Notes under the pieces: model-generated
Database searches by the model: none
The model's input: the letters and a program-made list of their open reading frames with translations, nothing else
What the model was told of the DNA's origin: nothing
Shown: positions 51,346 to 61,600 of the stretch, one piece after another
Numbering within the stretch: position 1 is the stretch's first letter
How the letters are laid out: each line of letters opens with the position of its first letter
From: Ascaris suum
Taxonomy: Eukaryota; Nematoda; Chromadorea; Rhabditida; Ascarididae
Assembly (NCBI GenBank): GCA_013433145.1
Contig: CM024177.1
Coordinates: 7,590,110-7,654,109 of the forward strand
Reading direction: 5' to 3'
DNA length: 64,000 nucleotides
Position numbers and translations under genes: made by a program

Positions 51346-54300
51346 CTGCAATAGACAATTATCCATCAGACGCACAAAGTTATGCAAAGCCTTCACTCAG
51401 AGAACCTACAGAGGACCATTAGAATGCATCGGCAGTTGCTGCACAGCTATAGAAAGAAATATTCCTCCATCCTCCCACCACCCACCCCCCCCCCCCCCCC
51501 CCAAATAACACACCTCCTACCTAGGAACTTGAGAAAAGAGGTATTCCCTGTCGGATTTCTGTCAAAAGCTTTAAAAAACTACAGAATATGTTTTAGCTCT
51601 TCCGAAATATCACCTCCTGCTCATGTGTCTCGCCAATACTTTTGTTAAAAAAAAGCTTCCCGACAGCTTCAAATTAATGCACTTGTCACAAAGCTCGCAA
51701 AAACTGTGGAAACTCGGGAACCGTATTTGTCATTGCATGCTGAGCGAAATATATACAATGATGTGGATCGCTGCGCTCTGCATGTTTTTGTGAGGGTAAT
51801 CCAACTGCACTTTTAATAGGACGCTTTTGATTTATTACTCATTTAAGTGGTATATCAATCACACATTGTAGTTGTGCTGCCCGTCTGTTAACCGACTGGA
51901 ATCACCAAAACAAGGCATTTGGCATCAATGTTCAAACGATATAGAATGGTTCACAGTGGATTTCTACATGACCTGTGATTAGGCGGAAAAAAATTTTTTC
52001 CGGGTACCGGCTCTGATGTATAACAAAATCCAGCTCGCGAATTCCATGACATTGATGAGTCTCTATGTTTCCAGAAGCTAGCCAAATGAAACGGATTCCA
52101 TTTGGATGATATCTGTTAAGCTTCTGCTATGGCTGCTTCCATCCATTTCTTAGAGCACATGGACGAGGGGAGAGAGGGAAGTAGGCGGGCAATAACACTG
52201 GAGTCATCAAGGCCCGCATGAACGACATTGCCTGTTTAACTGCGAAAATATTTATTAGCCACAAAAACGAACTTGCTTAGCGAGCTGGCACGCCTTATCG
52301 GGTGCGTTCAGGATCTCGTAATAAAACACCGAGAAATTGAGAGCAAGCCCAAGTCGAATGGGATGAGTAGGCTGCATCTTATCCTTGGCTACGTCGAAGG
52401 CCCCTTGATACGCTTGCTGCGACTTCTCGATCACCGCTATAAGCATTACACCACGTATGAAAATATCTCATCTCCGCGTCATACATCTATCAAAAAAGCT
52501 TGGTAACTTAGGATATTATGCTCGAGGTTAGACTCGCCTCCCGATTCATATGTGGCACAAAGTTTGACCCAGTAAGCACCGAACTCGCTAAGTTAGAAAC
52601 CTCGGTAGGCAAGACTTGTGGCCGGGACAGCATGACACGCGAGACCGATCCCACGCATCCCGTCGCCAGGAGCACTGCGAAAATTTTAGTGAAAAACTAT
52701 GAAAATTTTTGGAACATAGAAGGTGAATCTGACCCCGTTCACCCTAAAACAATAAGCGAACGAAAAGGCATATCAATTGTTAAAAATAGGACGTACATAC
52801 TCCTCCTCTCCCCCTCTCCAACCGCACGATAAGGGAAAGCGGGCAATGAGAGGGAAGTTCAACAACGCCCCACCCCCCTCCCCCCCCCGAACTCTTATTC
52901 TCGTTTTCACAAGTTCCCGCTTAAGTTGCTGTCTTTGTAAATATACACTTTGTCATGCATGTTAAATGTTTTAACATACTGCTCAGTATGCTTTTATTTG
53001 TAATTTGTTTTCGCCCTTTCGTTTCTTATTTCTCCCGCGTCCGTTCATCCACTGTGCGGTATATTCGCCTTTACGCCTTATGCCATGCACATGATACGGT
53101 TGCCAATAAACGCGTGCATCCTTCTTTTAGTAACGCCAGCGAAACCTCGCATGCAAAATCTCCAAACTTTCGTTGCATCTTTGCATGAAGGGTTCTTCAA
53201 ACGTTCAATAAGCCTTCAGATGCAAAACCCCGCAAATAACCAACGAGTACTGGTCCAAAAACCCACTAACTACTGGTTCTTTCATTGCGGGTCCCAATCT
53301 TCCGGCTCCGCTCTTTTATGCTCACCTGGCCCATCGTTTAGTCCCTAACGGTTTTAGAAGCACGCAAAAGGCGAAACTGAGGAGTTTAGCTGATCGTAAA
53401 TGATCTACTCTCGTACCACCACCTAACTCACAGAAAGGGAATGGAGGAGGTTTGCAAAGCCTCAAACTGATCTCCAAAGGGAGCTCATGTTTCTAAAGCA
53501 ATTTAGAAAAGATGGCAAAAGTAGGCACAGGCGAAAAAATAAGCAAGGGAATACAGAAGGAAAACACAGGCCCTAACAAATAAAGAAAGCGCAGCGCGAT
53601 CCAACATGGAAAAAAGAAGCGACTCAACTCTTTCTTGCAGATGTGCATCTATCTTTCGTTTTAACCTCGATCGAGTCTGAGTGAGTAAATCTAACAGTTA
53701 GCTTACCGTTGCTGCATGGACTCACCGTCTCAAGTCACACCTTTGAAAGCTCATTCCCCTTAATGCCAGAGAGAAAAGAAGGAGGAAGTAAAGGAGCTGA
53801 TAGTCTCAGTACAGCAGATGAGCCATCTGTGTCACTAACAATGAGCAGACGTACATGCGGCTTCACCGGGCAATTGCTAACAACCTACTAAGTGGTACTA
53901 ATGAAAGTGTGTATAAATGGAATAAATGGTGTCTTATGGGTTTAGATCAGATTCTGAGGCAGCTGCATTCTATTTAGCATTGTTTAATGGAAACATTCAC
54001 TAAATGAAGATTAAGCTGGAAATCCCTAAGATAAACAATTTTTGCTTTTGAGATGCATCGGTCCTCTGTGTCGACCTCTCAACAGTCTCACAAAACTTTC
54101 AACGCCGGAGAACCTCTCGTACAGGCTGAAATATGTACATCCTACTCCCTTCTCACTTCCGCGCCAGCATGTAATGCCTATTAACAGGCCTCAGTAATCT
54201 TCTGTATTCTACTGCAGCAATGTACATTTCATGCCCTCGCCTAATAAACCAACCGGTAATGTCAGTGTTGAAAAAGGTAATGAAACTACACCTCACTTGC

Positions 54301-56553
54301 TTTTTTCAGCGCATGCGCTCCATTATAGCTAAAAATGCTTTTTAGTCCCCCTCCCCGGATCACTTGCAAAATGACCTTCATGCTGTAACTAAATAAAGCC
54401 GCATGTAGGAAACTATCTTATGGCTCAGTTTATGCATATGAACATTCGGCGCCATAACTCTTGCAATTCGTCAGCTGAACGCATTCCAATGCTGCAATGC
54501 TGTGCGTTGAGTAATGAATTCCCAAGAGCAACAAAAAATATATTCATTCCGACGGGAAAACCTTTCGGATCACGTGATCTGACATTCTCAATCATCTAAG
54601 CGCCAACCCCTCTCCACCCTCTTCCCCACCTTCCAACAACTCGACTTAAGGTCCTGGCCTCAATGCAGCATAATTGCACCATTTAACCGCGAATGCTGAT
54701 ACAATTTTGAAATGCTGATACAACGCCCAAACTGATATACTCGAGATGAATAAACCATCATGGTCATTCGACGATATCAATTTTAGATGGTATATGGAGA
54801 AACGCTTGTGCGAATGGGCGATGTCAATGCCAACTCCTCGTAGAGAGTACGGGGAGAATCGAATTTCAGCTGGACTAGCAGCGCATTAATCGCCCATTTA
54901 TATCGCGTATCTTTCTTTAACGCAGCGGGGTAGTGCTATGAAAAGGCGGTAGGTGGGGCTGAATGGAGTAAGACCTTTTAGCATGCCACCGAGATTACTA
55001 CTGTCCTTCTCATCCCCTTCCTCTTTATCTTTTCTTACTTATCACCAAAATAAGGGATCGAGCGCGGCACTGCCTTTACTTCAAAATCAATAAAATCAGA
55101 AACAAACGGTTTTTTGCGTCTCCACTGGCCACTTCAGCTAAATAACGATAATAGTCGCCCTTCATTTTGAGGAAGAAGACCTTCGCCTCAGGTGTGCTGG
55201 CTTTCGGGATGAGGTGCTTGTCGAGGAGATCCTAAAAGGTATCTGGAAACTGAAATCTATTTCGCGCTTAGAACATGAATGAAACAACGAAAACTGTCTA
55301 GTAGCTTTCATTTGCAAAACTGCTTTGGAAAACGTCTGATATGATGAGAACTTAAGATGAAAATACTCTTAGAGACTCATTCACCAGTCAAAACTGCATT
55401 TTTTTGAAACAGTGCAGGAATATTGGACACCAATAATATTGATTTTTATTATACTGCACATAACTACTAAAGTCTCACCAATAATGGATATGTGGAACAG
55501 CATTCGACTGCAAAATATAGCTAGCGATGTGGTGCTTTCGATCTACTGCGAAGATTTACGACTTTCACAACTACGTAAGTTCAAAAAACATATTTTCTAA
55601 ACAGTCATCTATAAAGTAAGAATCTTGTTTGAAAATTCTCGACATAAGCAACCACTGCTAAAATGACTTTATGGAGTGAATGCCGATATTAGCTCCGAAG
55701 AGCATTTTTTAAAATGTTGGTTAGTTTTGCAGCGGAATCTAATCTCTTGGAACTAGAAAGGAAGAAGCTAAATCAGGCAAGAAATAGAGCAGTCAAAAAT
55801 ATTTCAGACTCTCAAACCCTCATACCACCTCATAAGTAAGAAAAATTCATTTGATCGTAAAATTAGCAAGTAAACATTATTTCATTTGACACTTACAAGC
55901 ACATTTTGACAAATATCTTTGAGTTCTTTTTCGATCCTTTCACGATACTGTTTTGCCATTTGCTTCTTCTCGGCCTCGTCGATCTTCTGCTCGGCCGATG
56001 AGAGCACTCTCCATGACGAGCGGCGAGAGCCGACCACATTCTTATAGGCAACAGAGAGCAAGTTGCGCTCCTCATTCGAGAGTTCAGCGCCACTCTCCGT
56101 AACCTTCTTCATCGACTGCGCCATATCATCATAGCGCTCTGCCTGCAATCAGACACAATTCAACACTCGAGATGGCACATGAAATGTGTGAAGGCTAACA
56201 GCAAAAGTGGAGACACCTTCTGATAAAACGGTGGAATTCAATGAGACTTTCTGTAAATTTCTGAAGAATGAACCGTGCATGGATACGATGCGTACAGATG
56301 CACCATTCGAAAACATATGCGCTGTCGCATTTCGCTTCCGGCAGAGACAGCATCAACATTCAGAAAACGCAGCCTCCCAGATGTGACTAGAGAACTGGTT
56401 AATAATGGGGCTCAGCAAGTATAGGCAGTACACTGCAAAAGAAAGGGACAGGTGAAACACGAAATCGCCTTAATCTATAATAACACAACTGCTAAAACTT
56501 ACCTGTTCGGCAAGCTTCGCCAGCTGGACGAGACTTTCCCTGCTCTCAGGCAT
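51178..56553 (-). CDS. ftt-2: 14-3-3 family adaptor protein (FTT-2/PAR-5 type), complete, five exons
   Basis: A phosphoserine/threonine-binding dimeric adaptor of cytoplasm and nucleus. In nematodes the family acts in insulin/DAF-16 signalling and embryonic polarity. Exons on the minus strand are 56503-56553, 55897-56142, 55108-55231, 52273-52436 and 51178-51345, giving 250 codons plus TAG, the normal family length. Conserved landmarks include [74 protein letters not shown] and [20 protein letters not shown]. The ligand-groove K and R of helix C and the R-Y pair of DYYRYLAE are all present. The tail [16 protein letters not shown] is acidic and Gly/Gln-rich. [11 protein letters not shown] and [14 protein letters not shown] look more like FTT-2 than PAR-5, so the symbol is a best guess. 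Mild oddities are GSRR for the usual GARR, and Pro at the exon 3/4 junction. Introns contain G-runs on the transcript strand. Confidence 0.95.
51485..51502. repeat. C18 homopolymer in 14-3-3 intron 4
   Basis: Eighteen C on the plus strand, so G18 in the 14-3-3 pre-mRNA, about 140 bases upstream of the last exon's acceptor. A potential RNA G-quadruplex. Run length is prone to sequencing error. Confidence 0.95.
52273..52436 (-). CDS. ftt-2: 14-3-3 exon 4: helices F-G
   Basis: Begins with two bases completing a Pro codon, then [40 protein letters not shown] and [14 protein letters not shown]. It ends at a CAA/GTTCGT donor, which is a weaker consensus, but the junction KQ/AFDDA is exactly right. 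Confidence 0.94.
52868..52889. repeat. C-rich tract in 14-3-3 intron 3
   Basis: An almost pure C run (interrupted by A and T) that gives another G-rich block in the 14-3-3 pre-mRNA, some 430 bases upstream of exon 4. Confidence 0.9.
52890..55107. other. Most of 14-3-3 intron 3
   Basis: The remainder of a 2.7-kb intron. No nested gene or transposon motif recognised; short open frames here match no family. Confidence 0.6.
55108..55231 (-). CDS. ftt-2: 14-3-3 exon 3: helices E-F
   Basis: Follows TTTTAG. It reads [20 protein letters not shown] and then [21 protein letters not shown] plus one base, ending at GTTTGT. The phase-1 end matches exon 4. Confidence 0.93.
55897..56142 (-). CDS. ftt-2: 14-3-3 exon 2: helices A-D
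   Basis: 82 codons after TTGCAG, from [16 protein letters not shown] to KDICQNVL, ending at GTAAGT. It holds the dimer-interface and helix C groove residues ([15 protein letters not shown]). Confidence 0.96.
56503..56553 (-). CDS. ftt-2: 14-3-3 exon 1
   Basis: 17 codons [17 protein letters not shown] ending in phase 0 at a GTAAGT donor. The ATG is at 56553. An acceptor (TTGTAG) lies only 21 bases upstream with no in-frame stop between. The N-terminal length matches the family, so this ATG is preferred. Confidence 0.9.
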
Positions 56554-56578
56554 CTCCACTCCCCAATTCACGACCTAC
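56554..56578 (-). promoter_or_regulatory. Short 14-3-3 5' UTR with splice-leader-like acceptor
   Basis: TTGTAG ends 21 bases upstream of the ATG. Such a position is typical of spliced-leader trans-splicing in nematodes, but a cis-spliced 5' UTR exon would look identical. Which of the two applies is not shown by sequence. Confidence 0.4.
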
Positions 56579-57493
56579 AACGAACCACACGAGATGCAAC
56601 CACCCAACCGCACTGAACACGCACGTCCCGAACAATAAGTGGTGAGCGCATTTGATCCTCGCTCAAATTTTTACGAGTGGTATCGACATGTTGCAACAAA
56701 ATTAGCGCCGAAACTACAAAAATTCGTGTTGGGAAACTGTGCTTTGCGTAAGGCAATTGTAATGCAATATTGGGTAAACAGCCAATTTCTTGCATGAAAT
56801 GAATTAAGAATGCAGAGAAAATTCGTAATGCTGATCGAGAAAAAAAGGGGGAGTATGCAAGCGTAGAATGAAGCTACGGACAGATAAAGTTGTGCTTTCA
56901 TGTGAAGATATGGCAGAAGAGTGGTAGACAAAGCTGCTAATGCAGTATTTTACAGACTTATCAAAAACTTGTCATTATTACATGACATGAAATGTTCTAA
57001 AGAAGTTTAATCAGATAACATTAAAAGGACCATTAAAAAACGCTTAAAATGAGTGCATTTAATTCGTAATTTTGCATCATCTAGAAAAAAGAAATTCATT
57101 GAATGATAAATGGACGGGGAATATGCGAAATGTCTTCTAAATGAATAAAATATTACCATAAAGCTAAGTACCTATATCATCTATGAAGAGAAAATGCATT
57201 AATCTTGAGGAAATCTGAATTGTTTTATCAGTTTTCTCGAGCGTTTCAGTGTTTTACTATGTTATTTGCGTAACGATATGCGCTGAAAAAAAAAAAAATC
57301 GTGGAACGATTGAAAATCGCTTCATAATGTTGTAAAAATCTCTTTCTTGGCATCTAGTTAGTATGTTTATTTGAAAGTGCTCAGATGCTTAATTGAGAAT
57401 ATCAAAAACACTCTGAATTTTAGTTAAAATGAAAGTACCGGAAGTTTATTTCCAAAAATTAACGTAGTGTTTCTGGAAATTCTAAAATTCCCG

Positions 57494-57556
57494 AAAATAA
57501 ACTTCACAAATCCATATCGAACTTCTTAGGCTTATATTCTGAGGTGAGCTAATTCC
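57494..57556. repeat. Diverged direct repeat, copy 1
   Basis: About 60 bp (core AACTTCTTAGG, CTTATATTCTGAGGTGAGCT) that recurs at 57755-57817 with roughly three-quarters identity by eye. Both copies are in the same orientation, about 260 bp apart. Confidence 0.75.
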
Positions 57557-57754
57557 AAGAGCTGCATTTTAGATAAATTAAAAGTTTTTTATAGTAGTTC
57601 TAAAGAGGGAATGGAAGAGGAAAGGAGCGTGGTAGGTAGCATTGAGTTAAAGTCTATGCTTTTCCAGAAGCACCCTTCTCAACATTTTCAGGTGCACGAG
57701 CTTTCCTGGTTAAGTTTGGTGGCGATGCCGTTCTCGAACTGTATATATCCACCT

Positions 57755-57817
57755 TCAATAAACATCGCACATCCACACTAAACTTCTTAGGTATACATTC
57801 TAAGATTAGCTGACCCT
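57755..57817. repeat. Diverged direct repeat, copy 2
   Basis: Second copy of the element at 57494-57556, with core AACTTCTTAGG and then TATACATTCTAAGATTAGCT. Could be remnants of a small dispersed repeat family or promoter duplications. Confidence 0.75.
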
Positions 57818-58549
57818 TAATGAGTAGCTTGGAACTAGACGGTGAGAAAACCAGATGGTGGGATAAGAACTCCTTTAGAGAGTGGTTCTGTTTTGGGCAC
57901 GGGATAGACCACAGATGCAATGAGGCGAAGGCAAAAGTTTTTTTTTTTTAAACGCGTCGAGAAAGTCAACAAGATATACGCTTCTGAGAAACCATTGTGA
58001 ACAACAAAAGAACAAGTGATAAAAAGTGCCGAACGGTGCCTTCACGTTTCGGATGGTCTCACTTCTCAGGAATACCTTCCAAAAACTTGCCTTTGTTTTG
58101 TGAAGAAGCTTCTCTGAACTTGAGATTTAACTGCTGCAACATATATGCAAATTTCTTTTCCACCTTTGTATAGATACAACTACTTGTGGTCCTAACGGAT
58201 CAGAGTAAAAGATTGTATATATCATCATCCTGTAATCCATCTTATTTTCTAGCACTCGATTCAGTGACTCTTCAAATGAAGCCATAAGAAAAGAAGACAG
58301 ACACCCACACAGGTATAGAGATGCACATATGCGTACAAAGGAACACAGTACTGGCCTAGCGCCCTTTGATAAAGCAAACTGTTTATAAGAATAGCAACCT
58401 AATGCTGCTTCAATGAAGAAGGAGAAATATTTAAGCTTGCCGCTTATATTCTAAACAACGCTAATGAACTAGATTCGCGCAAACGCTTAGCGAAATGGCT
58501 TGTGCTCAGTGTATTCGTTTTTCTACTTATTGAGCGGTCGGTCGTCTTG

Positions 58550-58627
58550 ATGCCGGTTGATGGTGGTGGCGGCAGCTCTTCAGCGGAAATTAATCAAGTT
58601 GCCGAGTTGGTGGAGAACGGCGAAAAG
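58550..58627 (+). CDS. Candidate kinase exon 1 (N-terminal extension)
   Basis: ATG followed by 26 codons, [20 protein letters not shown] then VENGEK, ending in phase 0 at GT 58628. The Gly/Ser-rich start and good ATG context suggest a real N-terminus, and its phase suits exon 2, but there is no conserved domain to prove it. Confidence 0.5.
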
Positions 58628-61600
58628 GTTGGATTTCCAACAATCTTCTCAGGCATATGAAGCTCGTATTCAGCAGTGGATAGTCAGGGTGATCTGAGGC
58701 ATATGTTTTATCGGAATGCAATTGCGTCACATTGGTGCACAAACGACAGTGTAAGGCGCTTTTAACTGCCGACATAGCAGAACTCCGTCAATGCATTTCC
58801 TCCAACTTTCTGGTTTTTCATCTGGCAGAAAATGTTGCGCAAGTTGGAAACGATGCCTAAAAATTTTTCCACAGCATCACTCCGATCATCTTTTATGCAA
58901 AAGCATCTGCATGTTGGGCGCAATATATTTTGCTGCACATTAGCGGCTGAGATACTGCTAAAATAATACATTCATCGACTTAAAAGCAAGAAAGCAAAAT
59001 CACTGTAATTACTGAAAAATTTCTAGTATCAACGAGTAAGAAAAATTTAACATGTTTGTTGAGGCATCGATTATAAATAATAGTTGAACTGAGGAGATTT
59101 CATTACGATGTGGCAGAATCTTTGAATGGAAACTATTTTCAAGGTCATGCTCAAAATGAAAGAGCTTAGTTTATTTTCTAATGGTGTCTTCTCGAATGTC
59201 TATAAGGGAAAGCTTACCGAACCACAATCGAGGTCGATCGCGATCAAAAAATCATGGTCTCGAGAAGGTTGTTTCTATTTTCCATGGAACGTTTAGAGTT
59301 AGATGGAGCGACCTTCTAGTATATTCATGCAGAGAAATACTTTTACCTCGTAATTTGTTCCTGCATCTCTCCCCATTTTGAATTTCCCGAAGCAGATACA
59401 CTATCGAAATTTCCCAAAGTTTTTTTTACGTAAAGTTTTTCTTTCATTTTGTTCAAACAAACCGATCAGGAGATTTTCATTGGCCGGAATAATGAGGTGA
59501 TTGCTCAACCACTGCTTGGGGACTAGCTGCACGCAGCTTAGGAAATGCTTCTGAACTACAAACTTTTAAAACATACGACATGAGACCATCATGGGACAGT
59601 GTTTACCAAACTGTTGAATCCAGCGAGATCCGGATCAACTGTTGGGATGGTTTTTTTAGCATTTTGTGATGCTAAGGAAATGACAGGGGATTCTTAGGTT
59701 CAGCTTCTTTCCAGCGAGGACTCAATTCCCACAGTATAGCAGTTTCAGCAGCAGTTTTTGAGAAATGCACCTTTTATTAGCCTCTTTGTTAAGATTGCTG
59801 TGTTGTTGACATCAGGATCGCTTATGATTGTTCAGAAACTGTCCAACGACCGGTGGAAGTTCGCATATTAAATACTCTTAATCAGTATCATCATAAGAAT
59901 ATCATAGAGCTTCTTTATATTTTTGGCCAAAAGCATCCAGATGGCACGGTTCGTTCATGCTGCTCACCGTTTCTTATATCCTACTATGTTACCTTTCTTT
60001 ATCACAGCACATGTTGATGAAAACTGGAGGTCGCTGAAAAGGGTGAAAACAAGGGAACGGGCTTAAAAGGTGAGGAAAGGGGTGGGGAGTGAGGGAAAGG
60101 GCAAGAGGGAGGGGGACAAGGTGCGGAGAATGTACGATCTCAACAACGCATTGGAAGATATTGAGGGGTCAACTCAATGCAAAGGATCATGTAATTGTAC
60201 ACGGAAACAGGCTTGGACAATGACACTAACTTGCTCGGGTGCATGTTTCTATTCGACTACTTCATTCTCTGTTTCAGTGTCACATAGCCATATTTGCTTA
60301 TATGCGGCAGACACAATCTTCGCCCATGAATATGATCTATCCAGAGTTTCACTTCCCCATTGTTTTTATCAGCTATTTTTATTTTTCTTATCTTATGGGA
60401 AAATGCGCTCGCATTTTTTTAATCACATCGTTTGCCCTTTTCCAACGAGTTTATGAAATTAAACGTTATATTTCCACTCTTTTAAAGCTTTTCCTCGCTG
60501 ATGATAATAAAGACTCAAACTGAAATTACAACTTTACCAGCCAGCTTCCACCATTGCAATCTTCTGCCAGTGATTGCGAATAGTTGCGATGTGTTGATGG
60601 TGCAATTCTTGCAAGGATATTCGCCATATGTTAGTGCAGTTTCTGAAAGCTGGGATTAAACTAAATTAACTTAGCTTGGTTTTTCGAGGTTCTGTCAACG
60701 ACCCATCACTTGTCGAATTACTGTCATAAGGTTTAATAGTAGGCTTTTAGCTAAACTAGTTAGTGTTACTAATGCAGCACGTCAAGCTAAGAGGCGGAGT
60801 ATACTTGCAGACTTGTACTGCATTGGTATTCGAATTCTTCCCAATGAACCTTCATGATGTTCGTGTTAATTATGGACCGCTCGGCTCGATCGATGTAAAG
60901 TTGTACACATGGCAACTATTCCGTGGTCAAGCACACCTTGAACAGGTTGTTTATATGATACCAAATGCAATGCATTTCATATATGTGTCATCGCCACTTA
61001 TTTGAACAAATCGCTTAGCGTGCCACTGACGATGAGATTATACCCTTAGAATATGTTTGACAAACTTTACTGTCAACCCCTTGATGAAGAGCATTTCTTC
61101 GTCATACGTTGTAGGTGTGGTTGTCCGATCTTCAATTTGGTCATGAATGACTCCAGAATTTGCATCACTCAAACCTGCTTTTTTGAAATTCTTTTTCTGC
61201 ATAATGTCTTTTTCAACGTTTTGCGTCAATGTCACAATTGCTATCCCATTGTATTGCGGAATATTTTCTTTCATGGACGAAATAGTTGATTAATTTGGAA
61301 AATAATTGAAAAATTCGTGTTTTATAATTTGATCATTACGTGGATGATGAAGAGCGCATCCCTGTCCTCATAGGTTTTATATAATGAGGGTTTGAAATTA
61401 TTTTTTAAATTTCGTCATAAAATTTAAGTTGTATTTCAATTTTAGCATCATATTTGTCATCGAGATATTAAGCCGCAGAACTTGCTAGTTGATCATAATA
61501 CGGGAGTGTTGAAAATTTCCGATTTTGGATCATCAAAGGTAGGTGGACGTTCTTATTAAACACTACTCCTAAAGCATAATATGGTTTGCAGCTTTTAGAT

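Larger units (their letters stand above)
56579..58549. promoter_or_regulatory. Shared upstream region between divergent 14-3-3 and kinase genes
   Basis: About 2 kb separates two head-to-head genes, so it should hold both promoters. I see no definite TATA or initiator. It contains the diverged direct repeats at 57.5 and 57.8 kb and several A/T homopolymers (for example T runs near 57.94 kb). Confidence 0.45.

Noticed and set aside
52518..52832. 104-codon plus-strand ORF inside 14-3-3 intron 3
   Set aside because: Antisense intronic frame with no recognisable domain.
57654..57920. 88-codon minus-strand ORF upstream of the kinase
   Set aside because: Overlaps the diverged direct repeat and shows no family motif.
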